22,785 bases of DNA, from assembly GCA_965539935.1 (NCBI GenBank), contig CBETVX010000048.1, positions 1-22,785 on the forward strand, written 5' to 3'. This document shows positions 15,773-22,785 of the stretch, in pieces; position 1 is the stretch's first letter; every line of letters starts with the position of its first letter. This DNA comes from CBETVX01 sp965539935 (lineage in GTDB: Bacteria > Bacillota > Clostridia > Peptostreptococcales > Caminicellaceae). The position numbers and the translations under genes are program-made. The notes below the pieces were generated by a model that saw only the letters and a program-made list of their open reading frames with translations, was not told where the DNA came from and ran no database searches.

Positions 15773-15781
15773 CGTTGCCCA
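15766..15781 (-). promoter_or_regulatory. ANTAR-target hexaloop hairpin, glnA leader
   Basis: In - strand RNA, UGGGC-[AACGGC]-GUCCA forms a 5-bp stem with a six-base loop having A at position 1 and G at position 4, the signature of ANTAR protein targets. Its 3' half (15772-15766) is also the 5' arm of the terminator, so the two structures exclude each other. The AU-rich hairpin upstream (~15810-15783) has a nine-base loop without G4, so a canonical first hexaloop is not seen. Confidence 0.75.
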
Positions 15782-15813
15782 AAATTAATATGATTTTTTT
15801 ATATTAATATATT

Positions 15814-15841
15814 ATTATAAAATTTATATTTACGCAACCAA
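15814..15841 (-). promoter_or_regulatory. Probable glnA promoter
   Basis: TTGGTT (15841-15836) and TATAAT (15819-15814) with a 16-base spacer, in the short gap after gatB. The leader would run from about 15807 to the gene, including the hexaloop and terminator. Confidence 0.5.
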
Positions 15842-15858
15842 AATTATATAATTTAATA

Positions 15859-17289
15859 CTAAATTTTTGTTAATTTTTCCTCAATAATATTTTTAGCTAC
15901 CTTCGGATTTGCTTTACCCTGGGTTTTCTTCATAGTCTGTCCCATTAGATAACCTATTGCCTGTTTTTTTCCATTTTTAAAATCCTCTACAGCCTGGGGA
16001 TTATTAAGTATTATCTCAGCAATTATTCTTTCTAACTCGTCGGTTTTGCTTATTTGAGTTAGACCTTTTTCCTCTACTATTTGATTTGGATTTTTATCTG
16101 ATATAACTAATTCCTCAAAAACTTCTTTTGCAGCAGTATAACTAATATCTCCCTTATTAATTAATTTTATTAAGTCTGCCAGATATTCTGCTTTAACTGG
16201 TATTTCATCATTTTCTCTCTCTTTTAAGATCCTTAATAATTCACCTGTAATCCAGTTAGAAACATCCTTAGGAGCTACATCATAACTTATTACTTTTTCA
16301 AAATATTCTGCCAAAGCCTTTTTACCAACTATTATTTCAGTTTCTTTTTCTCCTAAACCATATTTATCTAAATATTTCTCTTTTTTCTCAGCCGGTAGCT
16401 CTGGTAATTCTTCTAATATTTTGGAAATACTAGCATCATTGATTATTACTTCTGTAAGGTCTGGTTCAGGAAAATATCTGTAATCGTGGGCATCTTCCTT
16501 AGATCTCATAGATATTGTTCTTCCTTTGCTACTATCCCATTTTCTAGTCTCTTGTATAATTTTATGACCTTCACCATAGGTGTATAATTCCCTTTGTCTT
16601 TTTTCTTCTTTTTGAATAGCCTTATATATTTCTTTAAATGAGTTCATATTTTTTATTTCAACTTTTGTATTATAATCTTTTTGTCCTATGTTTCTAACTG
16701 AAATATTAGCATCACATCTCAGTGACCCTTGTTCCATTCTACAATCTGAAACCTCCGTATACTCTAGTATACCTTTAAGGGCCTTTAAGAATTCTACAGC
16801 TTCTTCAGCAGATCTTATATCGGGCTCTGTAACAATCTCAATAAGAGGTACTCCCGTACGGTTATAGTCCACCAATGAGATAGGTTCATCTTCTACGTGA
16901 ATAAGCTTACCGGCATCTTCCTCTAAATGAATCCTAGTAATATTAATTTTTTTTCTTTTTCCTCCTACAGCAATCTCAACAAATCCCTTTTCACATATTG
17001 GTAGATTATATTGTGATATTTGATATGCCTTAGGCAAATCAGGATAGAAATAGTTTTTTCTATCAAATTTATTTATCTTATTTATTTCACAATTCAATGC
17101 CTTACCTGCTTTTATGGCTAGATTTACAACTTCTTCATTTAATACTGGCAATGTGCCCGGTAGTCCTAAACATATGGGGCATGTATTCTCGTTGGGTTTT
17201 GCTCCAAAATCCGTAGAACAGGAGCAGAATATTTTTGACTTAGTATTTAATTCTACATGTATTTCAAGTCCAATAATTGTTTCGAACAT
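15859..17289 (-). CDS. gatB: Asp-tRNA(Asn)/Glu-tRNA(Gln) amidotransferase subunit B
   Basis: Binds the mischarged tRNA and activates its side-chain carboxylate by phosphorylation, so that ammonia from GatA can amidate it. The 476 residues are normal. The N-terminal cradle has GLEIHVEL (7-14) and the zinc-site cysteines C22, C24, C37 and C40 (FCSC...CPIC); NKFDRKNYFYPDLPKAYQISQ follows. The C-terminal YqeY-like tail domain ends in the conserved GYLMGQTMKKTQGKANPK region that contacts tRNA. It starts 1 base after gatA stops, with its AAGGAGG encoded in the last gatA codons. Last gene of aspS-gatC-gatA-gatB. Confidence 0.97.
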   Translation of the reverse strand: MFETIIGLEIHVELNTKSKIFCSCSTDFGAKPNENTCPICLGLPGTLPVLNEEVVNLAIKAGKALNCEINKINKFDRKNYFYPDLPKAYQISQYNLPICEKGFVEIAVGGKRKKINITRIHLEEDAGKLIHVEDEPISLVDYNRTGVPLIEIVTEPDIRSAEEAVEFLKALKGILEYTEVSDCRMEQGSLRCDANISVRNIGQKDYNTKVEIKNMNSFKEIYKAIQKEEKRQRELYTYGEGHKIIQETRKWDSSKGRTISMRSKEDAHDYRYFPEPDLTEVIINDASISKILEELPELPAEKKEKYLDKYGLGEKETEIIVGKKALAEYFEKVISYDVAPKDVSNWITGELLRILKERENDEIPVKAEYLADLIKLINKGDISYTAAKEVFEELVISDKNPNQIVEEKGLTQISKTDELERIIAEIILNNPQAVEDFKNGKKQAIGYLMGQTMKKTQGKANPKVAKNIIEEKLTKI

Positions 17290-17290
17290 T

Positions 17291-18766
17291 TTATTCTGCC
17301 TCCTTTATTTGTGGAAAATTTTTATTTACATCTAAAAATCTTTCTAGGTTATTTGCTACTCTTAAAAGCTTATTTTCTTCAAAATGATTGCCAATAAGTT
17401 GTATCCCTATTGGTAAATTGTCACTACTAAAACCGCAAGGTATAGATATTCCTGGGAGTCCTGCTATATTAATATTTACTGTATAAATATCTGAAAGGTA
17501 CATTTCCAATGGATCTGATATTTTTTCACCTATATTAAATGGTAAAATTGGTGAAGTAGGAGTTAAAACTATATCATATTTACTAAAAACTTCATTAAAT
17601 TTGCCCATTATTTTTTTTCTCAGTTCCATTGCTTTATTATAGTAAGCATCATAATATCCCGATGAAAGTACATAGGTACCTAACATAATTCTTCTTTTTA
17701 CTTCCTTTCCAAAGGCTTCAGATCGGCTTTTTAAAATTAATTCATCAATCCCCTTAAACTCACTGGCTCTATATCCATAACGAACTCCATCATATCGTGC
17801 TAAATTAGAACTTGCTTCTGCCGATGATATAATGTAATAGGCGGAAAGACCTAAATCCATAATCGGCAATGAGAACTCCTCAACTTCAGCCCCCATTTTC
17901 TTTAAAGCATCTATTGAATTCAGTAAAGATTTCTTAATTTCTTCATTCAATCCATCCTGTAAACATTCCTTTGGTATACCAATTTTAAGACCTTTAATAT
18001 CCTTATCCATTTCTCCTATATAGTCTTTATAAACTTCTCCTTGTACACTTGTAGAATCTAATGGATCATTTCCTTGTATTGCTTTAAGGATTCTTCCACA
18101 ATCTTTAACAGTTTTAGAAAAAGGTCCAATTTGGTCAAGGGAAGATGCAAAGGCTATTAATCCATATCTAGAAACTAATCCATAGGTCGGCTTTAACCCA
18201 ACGGTCCCACAAAATGCAGCAGGTTGCCTTATGGAACCTCCTGTATCAGAACCTAAAGTAAATGCTGCAAATCCTGCTGCCATGGCAGCAGCTGAACCTC
18301 CCGATGAACCTCCAGGCACTTTTTTTAGGTCCCAAGGGTTTTTAGTATTATAAAAGGCTGAATTCTCTGTTGACGAACCCATCGCAAATTCATCCATATT
18401 TGTTTTTCCTATTATTATTGCTCCTGCGTCCTTTAGCTTTTTCACAACTGTTGCATCATATGGAGGTATAAAATCCTCAAGCATTTTAGAAGCACATGTG
18501 GTTTTTACTCCTCTTGTACAAATATTATCCTTTATAGCAACAGGTACTCCCGCTAGTTCTCCTAACTTTTCACCTCTATTTAATTTTTTATCCACTTCTT
18601 CTGCCTCTTTAATTGCTGTATCCTCACATAAAGTTATAAATGAATTTATCTTATTATCGAACTTCTTTATTCTATGGATATATGACTCTACAACTTCTTT
18701 TACAGAAAATCTTTTTTCTTTATATCCAGTTATTATCTCATCTATAGTAAGCTGCTCTATGTTCAT
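17291..18766 (-). CDS. gatA: Asp-tRNA(Asn)/Glu-tRNA(Gln) amidotransferase subunit A
   Basis: The glutaminase subunit: releases ammonia from glutamine and channels it to GatB. The 491 residues carry the amidase-signature catalytic triad at the standard places: K79 (GVPVAIKDN), S154 (PGGSSGGSAAA) and the nucleophile S178 (GSDTGGSIRQPA). GGGAGTGA precedes the ATG. It lies between gatC (11-base gap) and gatB (1-base gap) in a tightly packed operon. The glutamine it needs is made by GlnA, encoded just downstream. Confidence 0.97.
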   Translation of the reverse strand: MNIEQLTIDEIITGYKEKRFSVKEVVESYIHRIKKFDNKINSFITLCEDTAIKEAEEVDKKLNRGEKLGELAGVPVAIKDNICTRGVKTTCASKMLEDFIPPYDATVVKKLKDAGAIIIGKTNMDEFAMGSSTENSAFYNTKNPWDLKKVPGGSSGGSAAAMAAGFAAFTLGSDTGGSIRQPAAFCGTVGLKPTYGLVSRYGLIAFASSLDQIGPFSKTVKDCGRILKAIQGNDPLDSTSVQGEVYKDYIGEMDKDIKGLKIGIPKECLQDGLNEEIKKSLLNSIDALKKMGAEVEEFSLPIMDLGLSAYYIISSAEASSNLARYDGVRYGYRASEFKGIDELILKSRSEAFGKEVKRRIMLGTYVLSSGYYDAYYNKAMELRKKIMGKFNEVFSKYDIVLTPTSPILPFNIGEKISDPLEMYLSDIYTVNINIAGLPGISIPCGFSSDNLPIGIQLIGNHFEENKLLRVANNLERFLDVNKNFPQIKEAE

Positions 18767-18777
18767 TTTTTCACTCC

Positions 18778-19062
18778 CTATTCTATTACTTTTGGAATAA
18801 CAATGGATCCATCCTTCATATCCTTTGTATTTTTAAATAATTCTTCCTTTTCTTCAAAGATTTTTACTACATCCTTTCTAAGAACTGATTTATTATTCTT
18901 AGAAATATTTGTTTCTACTGCAATTAAGTTCTCATCGTCTATATTTTTTAGGTGTTCTAAAATATCTTTAAACTCCTGTGCAAATTTTGCTGCCTCTTCA
19001 TCAGAAAATTTTAACTTAGCTAATTTTGCAATATAATTTATTGTATCAATATTTATTTCCAT
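18778..19062 (-). CDS. gatC: Asp-tRNA(Asn)/Glu-tRNA(Gln) amidotransferase subunit C
   Basis: A 94-residue subunit that wraps around GatA and GatB and holds the complex together; no catalytic residues. Typical family features are the N-terminal TINYIAKLAKLKFSDEEAAKFAQEF helices and the C-terminal LRKDVV segment near 57-62. GGAGGG lies before the ATG and overlaps the stop region of aspS, so translation is likely coupled. The order gatC-gatA-gatB is the usual one in Firmicutes. Confidence 0.95.
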   Translation of the reverse strand: MEINIDTINYIAKLAKLKFSDEEAAKFAQEFKDILEHLKNIDDENLIAVETNISKNNKSVLRKDVVKIFEEKEELFKNTKDMKDGSIVIPKVIE

Positions 19063-19072
19063 ATTATCCCTC

Positions 19073-20365
19073 CTATGGTGTTACCCTATTTAAATCTCTT
19101 GGGAATAATGTAGCTTCCCTAATATTTTCTAGATCAAGTATCTTCATTGTTAATCTTTCTAATCCTATGGCAAATCCGCCGTGGGGTGGCATACCATACT
19201 TGAAGGTATTAGTGTAAAATTCAAAATCCTCAGGTTTGCCCCCAAATTTAATAATATTGTTTTTAAGCATTTCGTAATCATGAATTCTTTGTCCTCCAGT
19301 TGTTATCTCAAGCCCTTTGTATATTAAATCAAAACTCTTTGTCATACCTTCATTTTCTTCATCGGGCATGGTATACATTGGTCTTTTTGAAGCTGGATAT
19401 TTTGTTATAAATACAAAGTCAGAATCATATTTTTCTTTAATATATTTTGATAGAAACACTTCTCCTTCAGCATCTATATTTCCAACAGGTGATTTTTTAT
19501 TATATTCCTTCAATAAAATATTTTGAACCTCAGTTAAAGGGATTCTTGGAATATTCTTTATTTCTGGTAATTTGACATCAAGGATTTTAAGCTCATATTC
19601 ACATGTTTCATTTAAATGTTTAAATAAATGTTTCATTAATTCTTCTTCTAAATCCATTAGATCTGTTTCATCTTTAATAAAACCCATCTCAATATCTAAG
19701 CTTACATATTCATTTAAATGTCTCCAAGTATTATGTAGCTCTGCTCTATAGGCATGTCCTATTTCAAATACTGATTCAAATCCTGCTCCTACCATCATTT
19801 GCTTATAAAATTGAGGACTTTGTGCTAAGAATGCTCTAGTTTCAAAATAATCTACAGTAAATAGTTCTGACCCCCCTTCAGTACCAGAAGCTACTATTTT
19901 AGGTGTATGAATTTCACTGAAACCTCTTTCCCTTAGAAAATTTCTAAATGCCTCAACTATTTCTCCTTGAATTTTAAATACAGCTCTAGTACTTGGTCTT
20001 CTTAAACTTATGGTTCTATGATCAAGTTGAGTTTCTAATGAAGCCTGTACTTTCTGCTGATTTATGCTAAAAGGTAATAAGTCATAATATGTTTTTCCCA
20101 CGATCCTTAAATCCTTAACATGTACTTCTACTCCATTAGGAGCTTTTATGTTTTCTATTACTTTCCCTTTTACTTCTATTGCAGTTTCAAGTCTAATGTC
20201 ATTAAGTATATCTTTCTCATCTAAAACTAATTGTATAACCCCTGTTTTATCTCTCAAATATACAAAGCTCACAGAAGCTAATTTCTTAATCTTATATATC
20301 CATCCCTTAATCAATACTTCTTGATCCAACATTTCTTCAAGCTGATTCACATAGTATCTTTCCAT
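19073..20365 (-). CDS. aspS: Archaeal-type aspartyl-tRNA synthetase, probably non-discriminating
   Basis: A 430-residue class II synthetase of the compact archaeal/eukaryotic type, lacking the ~100-residue insertion of bacterial AspRS. Domains: N-terminal OB-fold anticodon-binding domain (~1-105) and catalytic domain with motif 2 around YRAELHNTWRHLNE and motif 3 GGFAIGLERL. In archaeal enzymes a Lys in the OB-fold loop (position 85 in Thermococcus) marks the tRNA(Asp)-only form and Pro the form that also charges tRNA(Asn); the eye-aligned residue here is P76 (KAPNG). With gatCAB downstream and an Asn-type T-box upstream, it very likely makes Asp-tRNA(Asn) for amidation. Start 20365 follows AAGGGAG; the ATG at 20383 does not. 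Lysine-tRNA-synthetase or AsnRS identities fit less well; a tRNA(Asn)-specific AspRS2 next to another bacterial AspRS is expected. Confidence 0.9.
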   Translation of the reverse strand: MERYYVNQLEEMLDQEVLIKGWIYKIKKLASVSFVYLRDKTGVIQLVLDEKDILNDIRLETAIEVKGKVIENIKAPNGVEVHVKDLRIVGKTYYDLLPFSINQQKVQASLETQLDHRTISLRRPSTRAVFKIQGEIVEAFRNFLRERGFSEIHTPKIVASGTEGGSELFTVDYFETRAFLAQSPQFYKQMMVGAGFESVFEIGHAYRAELHNTWRHLNEYVSLDIEMGFIKDETDLMDLEEELMKHLFKHLNETCEYELKILDVKLPEIKNIPRIPLTEVQNILLKEYNKKSPVGNIDAEGEVFLSKYIKEKYDSDFVFITKYPASKRPMYTMPDEENEGMTKSFDLIYKGLEITTGGQRIHDYEMLKNNIIKFGGKPEDFEFYTNTFKYGMPPHGGFAIGLERLTMKILDLENIREATLFPRDLNRVTP

Positions 20366-20393
20366 CGTTAAATCTCCCTTCATCTTTATAAAT

Positions 20394-20679
20394 AAAAAAG
20401 CCCTTCATCCCAATATTTGGGACGAAAGGCTTTACTTTCGCGGTACCACCCAAGTTAGTTAAATAACTCACTCTATCAGTACGGAAATAATATATTATTT
20501 CGATACTGTCCAGCTTATAACGGACTGGCTCCGACTAAACCTAATCTCCAGAAACTGGATTTCAGTTAGTAGCTCCGAGATGTTCTTCAAAATAGGTTTC
20601 GTATTGGTCTCCCACCATCACCAACTCGCTTTAACTACATCCTAAATTTACTCTTCTCTTCATAGCCTTTATTATTATT
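20394..20679 (-). promoter_or_regulatory. T-box riboswitch with overlapping GAA/AAC specifier, ahead of aspS-gatCAB
   Basis: The T-box sequence GGGUGGUACCGCG (20451-20439) is followed by a 17-bp terminator stem with two G-U pairs (20433-20417 with 20413-20397) and a U-run to 20394. In Stem I the specifier loop contains GAAC: AAC (Asn) is complement 20584-20582, and GAA (Glu) shifted by one base is 20585-20583. Aligned on the downstream GGAGC, AAC takes the same place as CCC in the proA leader, so Asn is the primary reading. It would raise expression when uncharged tRNA(Asn), and perhaps tRNA(Glu), accumulates. Confidence 0.92.
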
Positions 20680-20685
20680 TTTTTA

Positions 20686-20714
20686 ATCTTACTACTATTT
20701 TTATTCATTGTCAA
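20686..20714 (-). promoter_or_regulatory. aspS-gatCAB promoter
   Basis: A consensus TTGACA (20714-20709) and TAAGAT (20691-20686) with 17 bases between; expected start near 20679, ahead of the T-box Stem I. Confidence 0.6.
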
Positions 20715-20724
20715 TAAAATTTAA

Positions 20725-20744
20725 CATAAAAATTAATTTTTATG
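20725..20744. terminator. AT-only palindrome after amtB, possible weak terminator
   Basis: A perfect 20-base palindrome of A/T pairs closed by C-G ends (CATAAAAATT and its complement), 10 bases after the amtB stop. It could form a weak hairpin ending in U residues on the - strand. No better terminator separates amtB from aspS. Confidence 0.35.
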
Positions 20745-20754
20745 GTTATTTATA

Positions 20755-22002
20755 CTAACTATTCACATAAATACTTTTGGGCTGAAAATCTGCATAACTT
20801 TCAGTTCCATGTTCTCTTTTATCTAATCCCTCTTCTTCTTCTGCATTTGATACCCTTAATCCAACTGTAATGTCAATTAGCTTGAAAAGAATGAAAGTAG
20901 TACTTACTGTCCAAATAGCTATGGCCACAACTCCAATAATTTGAACAAGTAGCAATTGTATTCCCCCACCATAAAGCAATCCTCCATCAGTGGCAAATAC
21001 ACCTACTAAAGCTGTCCCAATAGCTCCACAAATCCCATGAACACTTACTGCCCCAACAGGGTCATCTATACGAAGAACAGTATCTAGATACTCAATTGCA
21101 TATACAACTGCTATTCCACAAATTCCCCCAATGGCGACTGCTCCTAAGGGATTTACTATATCTGTTCCCGCTGTAATTCCAACTAAACCACCTAATGCTC
21201 CATTCAATGTAATTCCTACATTTGGTTTTTTATATTTTATCCATGAAATTGTCATAGCTGCTATAGCACCCATAGCTGCTGCTAAATTTGTAGTAACAAA
21301 GATATGGGCTATACTATCATAGGCCATGGCTGATAAAGTTGAACCAGAGTTAAACCCAAACCATCCAAACCATAGTATAAATACCCCTAAAGCACCTAGG
21401 GTAAGACTATGTCCCTTTATTTCATTTGCTTCCCCTTTTTCGTTATATTTTCCAATACGTGGGCCAATAATCCATGCTCCCATTAGTGCAGCCCATCCAC
21501 CTAGAGAATGAACAACTGTTGATCCAGCAAAATCATGGAATTCTAATTGGCTTAGCCAACCTCCCCCCCAAATCCAATGGCCAGCTATTGGATAAATTAT
21601 TGAACTTATTACAAAACTATATATCAGATATGAAATAAACTTTGTTCTTTCAGCCATAGCACCTGAAACAATTGTAGCAGCAGTTGCACAGAATACAGTC
21701 TGAAATATTAAAAAGGCTTCCTTAGGTATACCTAATTCTAGATGCTTATATGTTCCTAAAGTTAATAAATCTATATCTCCTATTATTCCTCCAATGTCAC
21801 TACCAAACATAATACTAAATCCTAGAATCCAATAAATTACTGAACCAACTGAAAAATCCATTAAGTTTTTCATAATAATATTTCCTGCATTTTTAGCTCT
21901 AGTAAATCCTGTTTCTACCATTGCAAAACCCGCTTGCATGAAAAAAACTAAGGCCGTTGCCAACAAAACCCACAATGTGTCAATTGCTACTGAATATTCC
22001 AT
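20755..22002 (-). CDS. amtB: Ammonium transporter
   Basis: A 415-residue Amt/MEP/Rh channel with about 11 membrane helices, mediating ammonium uptake across the cytoplasmic membrane. Both pore histidines are present, H165 (STVVHSLGG) and H322 (SVHGICG), as is the recruiting aspartate D157 (FHDFAG) and the FMQAGFAMVETG first-helix signature. AAGGAGG lies before the ATG. Unlike most bacterial amtB genes it has no glnK beside it; the next gene is aspS, and a GlnK could be elsewhere. Its leader carries a terminator and a hexaloop hairpin like those of glnA, so both should respond to the ANTAR regulator. Confidence 0.96.
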   Translation of the reverse strand: MEYSVAIDTLWVLLATALVFFMQAGFAMVETGFTRAKNAGNIIMKNLMDFSVGSVIYWILGFSIMFGSDIGGIIGDIDLLTLGTYKHLELGIPKEAFLIFQTVFCATAATIVSGAMAERTKFISYLIYSFVISSIIYPIAGHWIWGGGWLSQLEFHDFAGSTVVHSLGGWAALMGAWIIGPRIGKYNEKGEANEIKGHSLTLGALGVFILWFGWFGFNSGSTLSAMAYDSIAHIFVTTNLAAAMGAIAAMTISWIKYKKPNVGITLNGALGGLVGITAGTDIVNPLGAVAIGGICGIAVVYAIEYLDTVLRIDDPVGAVSVHGICGAIGTALVGVFATDGGLLYGGGIQLLLVQIIGVVAIAIWTVSTTFILFKLIDITVGLRVSNAEEEEGLDKREHGTESYADFQPKSIYVNS

Positions 22003-22046
22003 AGTAACATCCTCCTTTTTATAATAAAAAATTTAAATATAAAAAT

Positions 22047-22094
22047 AAAAAACGCCCACAAGCAGAAAAGGATAACTTTTTTGCCTGTAGACGC
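22047..22094 (-). terminator. Leader terminator (attenuator) of amtB
   Basis: A 13-bp stem with several G-U pairs (22094-22082 with 22064-22052) and an ~17-base loop, followed by a T-run to 22047. It sits between promoter and amtB and shares its 5' arm with the hexaloop hairpin. Confidence 0.85.
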
Positions 22095-22104
22095 CTTTGC
22101 CTAC
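22087..22104 (-). promoter_or_regulatory. ANTAR-target hexaloop hairpin, amtB leader
   Basis: In - strand RNA, GUAGGC-[AAAGGC]-GUCUAC gives a 6-bp stem and a six-base loop with A1 and G4. The loop's last three bases and the 3' arm are the same as in the glnA leader (GGC-GUC). It overlaps the terminator's 5' arm. Upstream an AU-rich hairpin (UAAAUU/AAUUUA) has a five-base loop without the conserved G. Confidence 0.78.
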
Positions 22105-22130
22105 TTAAATTTATTTAATTTATTGTTCTG

Positions 22131-22158
22131 ATTATAACATAAATATGATATTTTTCAA
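22131..22158 (-). promoter_or_regulatory. amtB promoter
   Basis: TTGAAA (22158-22153), 16 bases, then TATAAT (22136-22131) preceded by TGT, an extended -10. Expected start near 22124, about 20 bases before the hexaloop hairpin. Confidence 0.65.
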
Positions 22159-22214
22159 TGTATTATGTATACATTTTTTCATGGTATCGTTTCCTGTTTT
22201 TATTATCAAAGACT

Positions 22215-22739
22215 TTAATATATCATTATCTCTTTTATGGGTTTATATACAAGCTTATCATTTTCCCTCTTACTTTCCATTAAGGCAATTGATCTTATAG
22301 GTATTTCTATTGGTTCAATAATTATATCATCCATTGTACAAGCCCTTACTATCTGTCTTCCCATTGTGATATGAGGTCTATATTTTCTATTATCTATTTC
22401 ATATCTATTTTGAATTAATAATTTTTTTAATTCTCTTTGAAGCTCCAGTAGCCTTTTATTAGTTTCAATTCCAATCCAAATTATCTCTTTATTCTTTCTT
22501 TTAAAAGAACCTACATGGGATGTAATAATTTTCTCAGGTCTGGATTTCAGTTCATATAGAATACTTATAAGCTCATCTAATTTATTTTTATTTACTTCTC
22601 CAATAAATTCTAAGGTTAAATGAAAATTATCTATATCTGTAAACTTACCTTTTATAGAATTTTTTTCAATTAACTTTCTGTATTTAAAAAGTCTATTTTT
22701 AATGTCACTATCAAAAGTAACTGCATAGAAAACTCTCAT
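22215..22739 (-). CDS. thpR: RNA 2',3'-cyclic phosphodiesterase (2H family)
   Basis: A 174-residue protein of the 2H phosphoesterase superfamily, annotated as 2'-5' RNA ligase or ThpR; it opens 2',3'-cyclic phosphates and can join 2'-5' RNA ends in vitro. Both HxTx motifs are intact: H40-L-T42 (FHLTLEFIGE) and H123-I-T125 (RPHITMGR), and the length is normal. AAGGTGATGG lies 5 bases before the ATG. Only 46 bases upstream are in the window, so its promoter or operon partners cannot be seen. The physiological substrate in bacteria is not established. Confidence 0.93.
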   Translation of the reverse strand: MRVFYAVTFDSDIKNRLFKYRKLIEKNSIKGKFTDIDNFHLTLEFIGEVNKNKLDELISILYELKSRPEKIITSHVGSFKRKNKEIIWIGIETNKRLLELQRELKKLLIQNRYEIDNRKYRPHITMGRQIVRACTMDDIIIEPIEIPIRSIALMESKRENDKLVYKPIKEIMIY

Positions 22740-22785
22740 TAACCATCACCTTCATATTAATTTTAATTAAATTATATTATCAATT

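Noticed and set aside
20725..20744. AT palindrome as a regulator binding site
   Set aside because: Its place directly after the amtB stop and its AT-only core fit a weak terminator better; no second copy was found.
1..22785. CRISPR arrays, insertion sequences, prophage or toxin-antitoxin modules
   Set aside because: No regularly spaced repeats, transposase-like frames or terminal inverted repeats were seen; all sizeable frames are explained by housekeeping or regulatory genes.

Overview
The window is AT-rich DNA of a low-GC anaerobic Firmicute, most likely class Clostridia or Tissierellia. This rests on strong AGGAGG-type ribosome binding sites, T-box leaders, an ANTAR antitermination system, a sensory-type [FeFe]-hydrogenase paralogue, and an archaeal-type AspRS linked to gatCAB. 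I see no insertion sequence, prophage gene, CRISPR array, tRNA or rRNA. It reads as ordinary, well-regulated chromosome with 21 protein genes.

Left part (1-3802, + strand): about 400 bases of AT-rich spacer, then a hydrogenase-like protein with two ferredoxin clusters, an H-cluster domain and a C-terminal [4Fe-4S] motif. A cold-shock protein and the independent phosphoglycerate mutase gpmI follow. A 21-bp perfect hairpin separates gpmI from the converging proA-proB operon (3803-5845, - strand), which has a T-box leader whose specifier reads CCC (Pro).

Middle part (6236-10306): a small membrane protein with a GNAT-like tail, a MATE efflux pump divergent from a MarR regulator with repeated operator-like half-sites between them, and a TraB-family membrane protein.

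Zinc block (10307-13444): a Fur-family regulator, best read as Zur, converges on a znuA-znuC-znuB zinc importer operon. The operon has a near-consensus promoter and a perfect 19-bp palindrome just downstream of the expected transcription start.

Nitrogen block (13515-22158, all - strand): in order of transcription amtB (ammonium channel), aspS (non-discriminating type), gatC, gatA, gatB, glnA and an ANTAR response regulator. The chain is coherent: ammonium enters, GlnA makes glutamine, and GatCAB uses glutamine to amidate Asp-tRNA(Asn) and probably Glu-tRNA(Gln). Two RNA controls are visible. A T-box with overlapping GAA/AAC specifier codons precedes aspS-gatCAB. Hexaloop hairpins of the ANTAR-target type overlap the leader terminators of both glnA and amtB, so the encoded ANTAR protein very probably antiterminates both. 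The window ends with thpR, an RNA 2',3'-cyclic phosphodiesterase.

The most interesting signals are these RNA devices and the altered H-cluster surroundings of the hydrogenase-like protein. None amounts to a clearly new class of system: each resembles a described family, though the specific arrangement deserves checking.
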